The notes under the pieces were generated by a model, which was not told the origin of the DNA, searched no databases, and worked only from the letters and a program-made list of their open reading frames with translations. Below, in pieces: positions 1 through 7,629 of a stretch of 64,000 nucleotides of DNA. How positions within the stretch are numbered: position 1 is the stretch's first letter; each line of letters begins with the position of its first letter. Location: the NCBI GenBank assembly GCA_017516285.1, contig JAFXDD010000020.1, positions 16,541 to 80,540 of the forward strand. The letters are read 5' to 3'. This stretch comes from Lachnospiraceae bacterium. GTDB lineage: Bacteria > Bacillota_A > Clostridia > Lachnospirales > Lachnospiraceae. Made by a program: the position numbers and the translations under genes.

Positions 1-585
1 GAATTGGTGGAAAGCAAGGAGCTTGGTAAAGTGTTGGGTGCAAAGGGCATCTTGACCTGGTATCGTTCAAAGGAATATTATGACAGCGAAGAATGGCGGG
101 GAAAGTGGGCTACCGAAGGCGGTGGCGTACTGATAAACCAAGCCGTACATACACTGGATTATTTTAGTTATTTAATTGGTAATGTAGTGAATGTGAAAGC
201 CAATATGTGCAATTATTCCTTAGAAAAAGTCATAGAGGTAGAAGACACCTTTACTGCAAGACTGGGCTTTGATAACGGTACTACAGGCATTTTCTTTGCT
301 ACCAACGGATATCATGAAAATTCTGCTCCTTACTTTGAGATTGCTTTTGAAAAGGGTCACGTCCGCTATCAAGACAAAAAGCTTTGGGTAAATGGCAATA
401 TGGTGGAAGAGGATACCCATCCAAGCATAGGCAAGGCCTACTGGGGGAGTGGACATGGAAAACTGTTTAAGCTTTATTATGATGAGCAGAAGTATTTCAG
501 CATAGCAGATGTGCAAAATACCATGGAAACCATGTTTGCAATGTATGATAGTGCAAACAGTAGTGGGAGAGAGATAAAATTGTAA
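1..585 (+). CDS. Gfo/Idh/MocA-family oxidoreductase, C-terminal part (5' end outside window)
   Basis: The reading frame is open from the first base, so this is the tail of a longer gene; in-frame TTG and GTG codons at 4 and 7 are unlikely starts. The visible 195 residues match the C-terminal alpha/beta domain of NAD(P)-dependent sugar or inositol dehydrogenases. The family segment GGGVLINQAVHTLD is present, with the His and Asp that usually lie near the substrate, followed by the beta-sheet region (DTFTARLGFDNGTTG). The Rossmann domain must lie to the left. The substrate cannot be told from this half. Its terminator hairpin was split by the IS element immediately downstream. Confidence 0.85.
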   Translation, partial: ELVESKELGKVLGAKGILTWYRSKEYYDSEEWRGKWATEGGGVLINQAVHTLDYFSYLIGNVVNVKANMCNYSLEKVIEVEDTFTARLGFDNGTTGIFFATNGYHENSAPYFEIAFEKGHVRYQDKKLWVNGNMVEEDTHPSIGKAYWGSGHGKLFKLYYDEQKYFSIADVQNTMETMFAMYDSANSSGREIKL

Positions 586-625
586 ATAGGGATATCCCGG
601 ATATAAACGAAGGGGTCATTGCAAA

Positions 626-659
626 TGATATGATCCTCCTTAAGTAGACAAGGTAAATA
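626..659 (+). repeat. Left terminal inverted repeat of the IS
   Basis: Begins TGATATG and contains AAGTAGACA. It matches the reverse complement of 2381-2414 at most positions. Confidence 0.85.
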
Positions 660-687
660 ACCAAAATCTACTTAAGGAGGATTTTTT
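633..687 (+). promoter_or_regulatory. Hairpin and T-run in front of the transposase, sequestering its ribosome site
   Basis: Bases 633-648 and 667-682 are a perfect 16-bp inverted repeat around an 18-nt loop, followed by T at 682-687. The right arm contains the AAGGAGG ribosome site of orfA (674-680). RNA entering from outside would fold into a terminator-like structure and bury this site. A transcript starting inside the loop would leave it open. This is the layout of protection from impinging transcription known in other IS elements. The structure is seen; the role is inferred. Confidence 0.75.
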
Positions 688-1368
688 ATGCATCGAAAAT
701 ATACACCCGAAGAAAAAATACAAATAGTCGAAGGATATATAAATGGTGAATACTCATGGGAAGAAAAAGCCCATGCACTTGGATATAATGCTGCGCCAGG
801 ATGTTTTAAGCGGTGGCATAGAATATATCAAGAACAAGGTCCAATGGGACTTATCCCAACAGCCGGTAATAATACCTATACAAAAGAATTCAAAGAAATG
901 GTTGTCGGACAATACCTCGATGGTGTTTCTTCAGCAGTTGATTTAGCTGCTAAATATAAAATTAGCTCTGAAAATATTTTATTGCGATGGGTTAGGTTGT
1001 ATAATGCCAATAAAGAACTTATGGACTACTGTCCAAAACGAGAGGTTTATATGGCAGAATCAAGAAGAAAAACAACTATTGAAGAACGTAAAGAAATCGT
1101 AGAATACTGTATCAATCATAATCGTGATTATAAGGAAACAGCAAGTATTTATGACGTCTCATACAGTCAGGTATATTCATGGGTAAAAAAGTACGATGAC
1201 CACGGCGAAGAAGGATTAACTGATAAACGCGGTCGTCATAAAACAGATGATGAGGTAGATGAATTAGAGCGCCTTCGCAGGGAAAATGCCCGATTAAAGC
1301 GACAACTACAAGAAAAGGATATGTTAGCTGAATTGTTAAAAAAAGTACAAGAATTCGAAGGGAGGTGA
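688..1368 (+). CDS. IS3-family transposase OrfA (DNA-binding subunit)
   Basis: A 226-residue OrfA with two helix-turn-helix units, roughly residues 5-55 and 125-175. The second reads TASIYDVSYSQVYSWVKKYD. A charged heptad-like tail (ELERLRRENARLKRQLQEKD) resembles the leucine zipper that mediates OrfA/OrfAB contacts. The length fits the IS150 group, whose OrfA has a duplicated HTH. The ATG at 688 lies 7 nt after AAGGAGG, inside the upstream hairpin. The end overlaps orfB by GTGA. Confidence 0.92.
   Translation: MHRKYTPEEKIQIVEGYINGEYSWEEKAHALGYNAAPGCFKRWHRIYQEQGPMGLIPTAGNNTYTKEFKEMVVGQYLDGVSSAVDLAAKYKISSENILLRWVRLYNANKELMDYCPKREVYMAESRRKTTIEERKEIVEYCINHNRDYKETASIYDVSYSQVYSWVKKYDDHGEEGLTDKRGRHKTDDEVDELERLRRENARLKRQLQEKDMLAELLKKVQEFEGR
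1338..1344 (+). promoter_or_regulatory. A7 slippery site for -1 frameshifting (OrfAB fusion)
   Basis: The run is phased A AAA AAA in the orfA frame, the classic -1 slip heptamer. The -1 frame is open from here into orfB, whose own start codon is at 1365. Slippage here would make the OrfAB fusion transposase used by IS3 elements. An SD-like purine stretch (GAAGGGAGG) lies about 12 nt downstream. Confidence 0.65.
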
Positions 1369-2330
1369 GGCTTGGAAAACTTCGCTATGATTCAAAATTT
1401 ATGGCCATAAAGTTTTTTAATGAAACAAAGAACTGGAGTATTAATTGGATGTGTAAGCAGCTTGAAGTATCAAGAGCCTCCTACTATAAATGGTTGCACC
1501 GCGAGATACCTGAACAGGAAGCAGAAAATATAAAGCTGGCAGAACTTATAAAGGAGTATGATGAACGATTTAATCACATCTTAGGATATAGAAGAATGAC
1601 CTCGTGGATTAATCACTTCAACCATACCAACTACAAGCCGAAGCGAGTACATAGAATCATGAAAAAGCTGGGGATTCATTCTGTAATCAGAAAGAAAAAG
1701 AAAAAATATGTTTCATCAACACCAGAGGCTATAGCTGAAAACAAGTTGGGTAGAGATTTTTATGCAGATGCTCCCAACCAAAAGTGGGCTACAGATGTGA
1801 CTGAGTTTAAAGTTCCGAGTGAGAACAAAAAGTTGTATCTAAGTGCAATAATTGATTTATATGACAGGTATCCGGTTGCATACGTAATCGGCACCCGAAA
1901 TGACAACAGGCTTGTATTTAGAACCTTTGATAAAGCACTGGCTGCCAATCCTGAAGCAAAACCGCTTTTTCATAGTGATAGAGGATTCCAGTATACCAGT
2001 AAAGCTTTTAAAAGAAAGATCAGGGAACATGAAATGGAACAGTCCATGTCACGGATTGGACATTGTATAGATAATGGTCCAACAGAAGGATTCTGGGGAA
2101 TTATAAAATCAGAAATGTACCAGATGTATGAAATCATTGACGAAGCTTCTTTAAGATTTGCAATAAAGGATTACATCAGGTTTTACAGTGAAGAGCGTCC
2201 TCAGGACAGATATCATTGTAAAACACCGCTGGAAGTTAGAAATGAAGCGTTGTTCTCAGGATGTCCCGTAGGATACCCTATTTCCCGAAACAAGCGAATT
2301 GAGAAATACAAAGAGAAATGGTGTGCATAG
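1365..2330 (+). CDS. IS3-family transposase OrfB (DDE catalytic domain)
   Basis: A 321-residue integrase-type domain in the -1 frame relative to orfA. It has an HTH_21-like N-terminal part (HRIMKKLGI) and then the rve core. The DDE acid residues are visible in WATDVTEF, HSDRGFQYTS and PTEGFWGIIKSEM. The C-terminal YSEERPQDRYHCKTPLEVR is typical of the family. It can be translated alone from GTG 1365 or as an OrfAB fusion. No truncation is seen. Confidence 0.93.
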   Translation: MRLGKLRYDSKFMAIKFFNETKNWSINWMCKQLEVSRASYYKWLHREIPEQEAENIKLAELIKEYDERFNHILGYRRMTSWINHFNHTNYKPKRVHRIMKKLGIHSVIRKKKKKYVSSTPEAIAENKLGRDFYADAPNQKWATDVTEFKVPSENKKLYLSAIIDLYDRYPVAYVIGTRNDNRLVFRTFDKALAANPEAKPLFHSDRGFQYTSKAFKRKIREHEMEQSMSRIGHCIDNGPTEGFWGIIKSEMYQMYEIIDEASLRFAIKDYIRFYSEERPQDRYHCKTPLEVRNEALFSGCPVGYPISRNKRIEKYKEKWCA

Positions 2331-2333
2331 AAA

Positions 2334-2360
2334 AACGACCGCACAATTTGTACGGTCGTT
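2334..2360 (-). terminator. Hairpin at the right end of the IS, terminator-like on the leftward strand
   Basis: Arms AACGACCG (2334-2341) and CGGTCGTT (2353-2360) pair around an 11-nt loop. Read leftward it is followed by TTTTT, so it may stop transcription entering the IS from the nagB side. Read rightward it lacks a good T-run. Confidence 0.5.
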
Positions 2361-2380
2361 CATCAGCACTTCATTTTAGA

Positions 2381-2414
2381 TATTTAACCTGTCTACTTGA
2401 CAGGGGGCATATCA
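2381..2414 (-). repeat. Right terminal inverted repeat of the IS
   Basis: Its reverse complement starts TGATATG and shares AAGTAGACA and the AAATA end with the left repeat. Confidence 0.85.
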
Positions 2415-2444
2415 AAATGCAGTGGCCCCATTCTTAATCATAAA

Positions 2445-3179
2445 TTATTCAGCATCTAATAAAGATAATGCAGCTTCGTCAGCAACGATTGTACAATCCG
2501 GATGAAGCTGTAAAACAGAAGCAGGAACCTGTGGTGTGATAGGACCGGTAACTACCTTGCGTAAGATTTCTGCCTTATCCTTGCCGCTTACCACAACAAC
2601 GATTTTCTTTGCCTGCATAATGTTGCCGATACCCATAGTATAAGCCTGGCGCGGAACGTCTGCCTCAGATGCAAAGAAGCGCTTGTTAGCTTCGATAGTG
2701 CTTGCCTGTAAATCCACACAGTTGGTCTCTAATGCAAATGCGTCAGCAGGCTCATTAAAGCCGATGTGACCATTGTGACCAAGACCTAATAACTGTAAGT
2801 CGATACCGCCCATTTCAGCGATAATTGCATTGTAATCTGCACAAGCCTTTACAGCGTCCGGTTCTAAACCATTTGGTACGTGTGTACGAGCTTTGTCGAT
2901 ATTTACATGGTCAAATAAATTGGTGTTCATAAAATAACGATAGCTTTGGTCATTCTCCGGAGAAAGTCCCTTGTACTCATCCAGATTTACAGTAGAAACC
3001 TGACTAAAATCCAGGTCACCCATTGCGCAGCGCTTAATCAGCTCCTTGTATGTACCTACCGGTGAACCGCCTGTAGCTAATCCCAGTACACAATCCGGCT
3101 TCATAATAATCTGAGCGCCAATAATATTTGCAGCTTTTCTGCTTAATTCGTCATAATCCTTTGCACGACATATAATCAT
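2445..3179 (-). CDS. nagB: Glucosamine-6-phosphate deaminase
   Basis: The product converts glucosamine-6-phosphate to fructose-6-phosphate and ammonia, the last step of amino-sugar catabolism. The 244-residue length is normal for the NagB family. Visible motifs are LGLATGGSPVGTYKEL (phosphate loop), NLDEYKGL (the acid of the active site) and LLGLGHNGHIGFNEPA (ring-opening His region). The ATG at 3179 follows AAGGAGG at 3188-3194; the longer frame upstream has no comparable site. It lies 77 bp after queT and may be co-transcribed. It could serve amino sugars released by the glycan locus further right, but it is not physically linked to that locus. Confidence 0.95.
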   Translation of the reverse strand: MIICRAKDYDELSRKAANIIGAQIIMKPDCVLGLATGGSPVGTYKELIKRCAMGDLDFSQVSTVNLDEYKGLSPENDQSYRYFMNTNLFDHVNIDKARTHVPNGLEPDAVKACADYNAIIAEMGGIDLQLLGLGHNGHIGFNEPADAFALETNCVDLQASTIEANKRFFASEADVPRQAYTMGIGNIMQAKKIVVVVSGKDKAEILRKVVTGPITPQVPASVLQLHPDCTIVADEAALSLLDAE

Positions 3180-3256
3180 AATAAAATCCTCCTTGATTTT
3201 AAAGTATTCGATTTCATGAAAAATTATAACAGAGTATCTGTGGTTTTTCAATAATC

Positions 3257-3736
3257 TTAAAAAATTTTTTGCTTTATAGGCTTTAAAGCAACATATAAAA
3301 TCATACCCAGTACGCCGCAGGAAATCACTTCACCAATACCTACTGTCAGCATCATGCAAGGAATCGGAAGGGGATCACCGTAGCCATAGCGCAGTACCAG
3401 CGGAATGATAATTGTGTTGGCAATAATCGGAGGCAGTGTGCTTAGCACAGGACGAGTCTTCTTAAGTCTGTAGGTTCCCACTGCGCCAATAAGGGTGGCA
3501 AGACTGCCAAATACCACATCCGGCAAAATACCGCCTGCCAGAGTGTTGCCGATAAAGCATCCAACAAACAAACCGGGAATGGCGGCGGCAGAAAAGACCG
3601 GCAAAATGGTTAGTGCCTCTGCAATACGCACCTGTACAGCCTGAGTACCAAAGGGCGCAAATACTACGCTTAGTACTACATAAACAGCAGCAATCATAGC
3701 CGCCTGGGTTACGAAAGTTACGTTTTTGTTTTTCAT
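3257..3736 (-). CDS. queT: QueT-like ECF transporter S component (queuosine precursor uptake)
   Basis: A 159-residue, very hydrophobic protein with about five or six membrane helices. Features of the QueT family include an N-terminal QAAMIAAVYVVLS, the VRIAEALTILPVF segment and a central PGLFVGCFIGN. It should bind preQ0/preQ1-type precursors and work with the shared EcfA/A'/T module, which is not encoded here. The preQ1-I-like riboswitch directly upstream supports the substrate. The start at 3736 has AAGGAG 8 nt away. Confidence 0.85.
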   Translation of the reverse strand: MKNKNVTFVTQAAMIAAVYVVLSVVFAPFGTQAVQVRIAEALTILPVFSAAAIPGLFVGCFIGNTLAGGILPDVVFGSLATLIGAVGTYRLKKTRPVLSTLPPIIANTIIIPLVLRYGYGDPLPIPCMMLTVGIGEVISCGVLGMILYVALKPIKQKIF

Positions 3737-3744
3737 ATGAAATT

Positions 3745-3787
3745 CTCCTTAGTTTTGTTTTACGTGAGGATGGTTTCGAACTCACGT
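3745..3787 (-). promoter_or_regulatory. preQ1-I-like riboswitch controlling queT
   Basis: On the minus strand a 6-bp stem CGTGAG/CTCACG encloses TTCGAAACCATC, and the A-rich tail GTAAAACAAAACTAAGGAG follows. This is the small H-type pseudoknot layout of preQ1-I aptamers. The tail is close to the known AACAAAACAAGGG form. A loop CC can pair with GG of the tail, which is part of the queT ribosome site. That suggests translational shut-off when preQ1 binds. Not tested computationally. Confidence 0.8.
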
Positions 3788-3992
3788 TGTTGCTTGCTGA
3801 AGTAGTTATTCCTGAACAATCTTCAGCGATTAGTAGTATAGCACTGTTTGGGGAGAAAAGCAATATATAAAGAAGTAAGCTGGAACGTTTTAAACTGAGA
3901 AGTTGTTATAAAAAACTCTGGAATTTCCTGTAAAATAGTCATATAATAAAAAATAGATTTGTGAAAAACTTATAGAAGCAGAGGAACACAAC

Positions 3993-5738
3993 ATGAGAAA
4001 ATACAAAGATTCCATAAAGCAATACTTTTACTGCTTTATATTAGGTCCGGTATTTATGATACTGGAGGCCGCAGGAGAATTTATTTTACCTTTTATCAGC
4101 GCCAATATTATTAATAAGGGGGCAGCAAAGGGGGATGCAGCATATGTGCTGCAGAATGGATTTTATATGCTTTTAATTGCAGCCGGCATGTTGATTGCCG
4201 GTGTGCTTGGCGCCCATTTTGCCATTAACGGTGCAGCCCACTTGGCGGCGGATGTGCGAATGAAGACCTTTACCAAGATTCAAAAGTTTTCCTTTGCAAA
4301 TATAGACGATTTTTCTACGGGGTCTTTGATTACGCGTATTACCAATGATATCACGCAAATTCAAAACTTTACCCAGACGCTTTTACGTGGTATGTTTCGC
4401 AGTCCGATTATGTTAATCGGCGCTGTTTATATGTCTTTTAAGTTGAATCCCAGACTGGCACTGATTATTTGTGCGATTGTACCGTTTTTGGCAGTGACCA
4501 TTGCGTTGATTATTTATATTGCATCCCCGCGTTACACCAAGATGCAGGAGCAGCTGGACGCATTAAATAATAATGTCAATGAGACAATCACCAATGAGTA
4601 TGTTATTAAGTCTTTTGTGCGGGAGGAGTATGAAAAGGAGAAGTTTAACAAGGTAAATACCTCCTTGATGCAGAAGAGTGTATCTGCGCTGAAGATGATG
4701 ATTTTACTGCAGCCGGCCAGTGCTGTTGCCATTAATGTGACTACGTTGTTGGTAGTGTGGGTGGCAGGTGAGCAGGTGATGCTGGGTGGTATGGAAGTGG
4801 GAACACTTTCTGCCATGATTACATATTTGACTCAAATTTTGATGGCGCTGGATTTTCTGGCAAATATTTTCCTGCAGGGTACCAGGGCAGCTGCTTCCGA
4901 CAGGCGTATTACAGAGGTTTTGGAGGCAAAGATTGATTTGCATGACGAAGCTGCGGCGGAGAAGCACAAGGTAATTGCCCGTGGTGATATCGAGTTTAGA
5001 AACGTGGGCTTCCGTTATTTTAAGCATAATGCAGATAATGTTTTAAAGAATATTAACCTTCGTATTAAGGCGGGGCAGCTGGTAGGTATTATCGGTTCCA
5101 CGGGCAGCGGTAAGACTACCTTAGTGTCTCTGATACCCAGGCTTTATGACGCGGATGAGGGGCAGGTACTGGTGGACGGTACGGATGTAAAGGAGCTGTC
5201 TTTGTATCAGCTGCGTGAGAGTGTTGCCATGGTGCTTCAAAAAAACACGCTGTTTTCCGGTACAATTGCGGAAAATCTGCGTTGGGGGAATGAGGAGGCA
5301 TCCCATGAGGAATTGGACTGGGCTTGCCGGATAGCACAGGCCAAGGAATTTATCAGTGGGTTTGCGGAAGGTTATGACAGAGAGCTGGAGCAGGGCGGTA
5401 CCAATTTGAGCGGTGGTCAGAGGCAGAGGCTTTGTATTGCCAGAGCTCTTTTGAAGCGCCCCCGCATATTGATTTTGGATGACTCTACCAGTGCAGTGGA
5501 TACAGCAACGGATGCCCGTATTCGTCAGGCGTTCCGTGAGGAGCTGGATGGGGTGACCAAGATTATTATTGCTCAGCGTATTAATTCTGTGATGGATGCA
5601 GACCAGATTATTGTCATGGATCAGGGGCAGATTGTGGGTAGCGGCACTCATCAGGAGTTAATCCGTACCTGCAAAACTTATCAGGAAATTTATTATTCAC
5701 AGAAGGATGAGGAGGAGTCTGAAGATGGCAATCAGTAA
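3993..5738 (+). CDS. Heterodimeric ABC exporter, subunit with degenerate ATP site
   Basis: A 581-residue half-transporter with six N-terminal helices (about residues 15-290), then the nucleotide-binding domain. Visible are Walker A GSTGSGKTT (near 368), signature LSGGQ (near 472) and Walker B ILILDDSTSAVD (near 492). The residue after Walker B is Asp instead of the catalytic Glu, the hallmark of the degenerate half in BmrCD/LmrCD/TM287-288-type exporters. The partner gene overlaps its 3' end by 14 bp. The likely role is drug, lipid or peptide efflux; the substrate is not inferable. Confidence 0.93.
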   Translation: MRKYKDSIKQYFYCFILGPVFMILEAAGEFILPFISANIINKGAAKGDAAYVLQNGFYMLLIAAGMLIAGVLGAHFAINGAAHLAADVRMKTFTKIQKFSFANIDDFSTGSLITRITNDITQIQNFTQTLLRGMFRSPIMLIGAVYMSFKLNPRLALIICAIVPFLAVTIALIIYIASPRYTKMQEQLDALNNNVNETITNEYVIKSFVREEYEKEKFNKVNTSLMQKSVSALKMMILLQPASAVAINVTTLLVVWVAGEQVMLGGMEVGTLSAMITYLTQILMALDFLANIFLQGTRAAASDRRITEVLEAKIDLHDEAAAEKHKVIARGDIEFRNVGFRYFKHNADNVLKNINLRIKAGQLVGIIGSTGSGKTTLVSLIPRLYDADEGQVLVDGTDVKELSLYQLRESVAMVLQKNTLFSGTIAENLRWGNEEASHEELDWACRIAQAKEFISGFAEGYDRELEQGGTNLSGGQRQRLCIARALLKRPRILILDDSTSAVDTATDARIRQAFREELDGVTKIIIAQRINSVMDADQIIVMDQGQIVGSGTHQELIRTCKTYQEIYYSQKDEEESEDGNQ

Positions 5739-7626
5739 AGAGAGAGCGGAAAGACTCCGTGCAAAGTATAGCGGCAAAGCTGCCGGTCCTGAGAAAAAGG
5801 AATTTAGCGTGGGTGGACCAGGTGGTCGTGGCCGTGGTGCGATGTATGGCAAAAGTGGTAAACCAAAGGACACCAAAAAGACAGTAATCCGATTAATTAA
5901 GTATATTGGGGAAGAAGATATTTTGTTTGTATGGGCATTGGTTTGTGCGGTTGTGTATACGGTAGGTAATCTTGCTACCTCCTATATGCTCAGGCCGATT
6001 ATTAATAAGTTTATTTATTATAATCCGGAGGATTGTGATTTGAGCAGCAGAATGGAAGGGCTGCTTGTGGGAATTTTGATGATGGCAGCAGTATATGCGG
6101 TTACTATTTTGACACAGTGGCTGCAGCAGCGCATTATGCTTGCGGTATCTCAAAAGTCCTTGAAGCGTATGCGTCAGGAGCTCTTTGACAAGCTGCAGAC
6201 GTTGCCGCTGCGTTATTTTGATGAGCATACTACAGGTGATATTATGAGTCGTTTTACTAACGATATCGATACCGTTGGTGAGATGTTAAATACCACCCTG
6301 ATTAAAATAATTTCCGGTGCTATTACGATTGTGGGTACGATTTTCTTGATGCTTTATACCAATCCTATTTTGGGCGCCATTACTATTTTGATGACACCGA
6401 TTCTGACGTATGTCAGCAAGACCATTGTGCAAAAAGGCCGTGGAGCATATCAGGAGCAACAGCGCAATCTGGGCGCTATCAATGGCTATGCTCAGGAGAC
6501 GATTACCGGTCAGAAGGTAGTAAAGGTATTTAACCATGAAACTACTGCGATAGAAGAATTTGCATTTTTAAATGATGCTTTCTGTAAGGCGCAGATTAAG
6601 GCACAGTTTCGCGCCGGAATTATGGGGCCTGTGACCCATCAGCTTTGCAATATCTGCTATGGTATTACAGCCTGTGTAGGCGGTCTACTGGTTATTTTTC
6701 GAGGCTTTGATGTGGGAGGCTTGACCGTTTCCCTGAATTATACCCGTAAGTTTAATCGTCCCATTAACGAGATTTCAACCCAGATGAATACGATTTTTGC
6801 AGCCCTTGCGGGTGCAGAGCGGGTGTTTGAAGTTATGGACGAATTGCCGGAGGGGGCCGGCGAGAATGTGGAGATTGTGGATATGCCGGCAATCAAGGGG
6901 CATGTGGTGATGGAGCATGTGAACTTTGGCTATAAGTCGGAGGTGACGGTTCTGCATGATATTTCCCTGTACGCAAAGCCGGGCCAGAAAATTGCCTTTG
7001 TAGGTTCTACCGGTGCAGGCAAGACTACCGTGACCAATTTACTTAGCAGATTTTACAGTATTACAGAGGGACGCATTACTATAGACGGCGTGCCAATTGA
7101 GCATATTGATCGCAGGCAGCTTCGCAGTAATATTGCCATGGTACTGCAGGAAACCCACTTGTTTACAGGCACTGTCAGAGAGAATATCCGTTATGGGCGT
7201 CTGGATGCTACGGATGAGGAAGTGGAACAGGCGGCAAAGATTGCTTCTGCACACCAGTTTATTATGCATTTGGAAAAGGGTTATGATACTATGCTGGAGC
7301 AGGACGGTGCCAACCTTTCTCAGGGACAGCGCCAGCTGTTAAACATTGCACGCGCGGCTATCAGTAAAGCACCCATTTTGATTCTGGATGAAGCTACCAG
7401 CTCTGTGGATACACGAACGGAGCAACAAATCCAGCATGGTATGGATGCCATTATGCAGGACAGAACCACCTTTGTTATTGCACATCGTCTGTCCACCGTT
7501 CGCAGTGCCAATGCTATTATGGTGCTGGAAAAAGGCCGTATTATCGAACGTGGCACCCATGAAGAGTTGTTGGTATTGGGCGGCAGATATGCGGCATTAC
7601 ATAGTGAGATTATTGAACTGGAGTAG
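5725..7626 (+). CDS. Heterodimeric ABC exporter, subunit with consensus catalytic Glu
   Basis: A 633-residue half-transporter. It has a Gly/Lys-rich cytoplasmic N-terminus (about 1-55), six membrane helices, then the ATPase domain. Visible are Walker A GSTGAGKTT (near 427), a non-consensus signature LSQGQ (near 530) and Walker B ILILDEATSSVD with catalytic Glu. The odd signature complements the Asp-type Walker B of the upstream subunit, as expected for one hydrolysing and one degenerate site. Start ATG 5725 is chosen for GGAGG at 5711-5715. The gene overlaps its partner and runs directly into the MATE gene. Confidence 0.93.
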   Translation: MAISKERAERLRAKYSGKAAGPEKKEFSVGGPGGRGRGAMYGKSGKPKDTKKTVIRLIKYIGEEDILFVWALVCAVVYTVGNLATSYMLRPIINKFIYYNPEDCDLSSRMEGLLVGILMMAAVYAVTILTQWLQQRIMLAVSQKSLKRMRQELFDKLQTLPLRYFDEHTTGDIMSRFTNDIDTVGEMLNTTLIKIISGAITIVGTIFLMLYTNPILGAITILMTPILTYVSKTIVQKGRGAYQEQQRNLGAINGYAQETITGQKVVKVFNHETTAIEEFAFLNDAFCKAQIKAQFRAGIMGPVTHQLCNICYGITACVGGLLVIFRGFDVGGLTVSLNYTRKFNRPINEISTQMNTIFAALAGAERVFEVMDELPEGAGENVEIVDMPAIKGHVVMEHVNFGYKSEVTVLHDISLYAKPGQKIAFVGSTGAGKTTVTNLLSRFYSITEGRITIDGVPIEHIDRRQLRSNIAMVLQETHLFTGTVRENIRYGRLDATDEEVEQAAKIASAHQFIMHLEKGYDTMLEQDGANLSQGQRQLLNIARAAISKAPILILDEATSSVDTRTEQQIQHGMDAIMQDRTTFVIAHRLSTVRSANAIMVLEKGRIIERGTHEELLVLGGRYAALHSEIIELE

Positions 7627-7629
7627 ATT

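Larger units (their letters stand above)
626..2414 (+). mobile_element. IS3-family (IS150-like) insertion sequence, apparently intact
   Basis: A 1789-bp element bounded by imperfect terminal inverted repeats of about 34 bp (626-659 and 2381-2414), both beginning TGATATG inward. The flanking AAA at 623-625 and AAA at 2415-2417 are consistent with a 3-bp target duplication, although the A-rich site makes this weak. It carries orfA and orfB in the -1 arrangement typical of IS3 elements, with an A7 run in the overlap zone. Both genes look full length and the DDE residues are present, so it could be active. Confidence 0.92.
612..2429. terminator. Bidirectional terminator split by an IS element
   Basis: The left arm at 612-623 (GGGGTCATTGCA) and the right arm at 2418-2429 (TGCAGTGGCCCC) pair over 12 positions, two of them G-U, if the IS at 626-2414 is removed. 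The convergent genes on either side (oxidoreductase, nagB) and the T-rich flank on the leftward strand suggest a shared bidirectional terminator. The element sits in the loop, so each gene now keeps only one arm. Confidence 0.7.

Noticed and set aside
3919..3947. Promoter for the ABC exporter operon
   Set aside because: TATAAT is present at 3942 but there is no reasonable -35 hexamer at the right distance.
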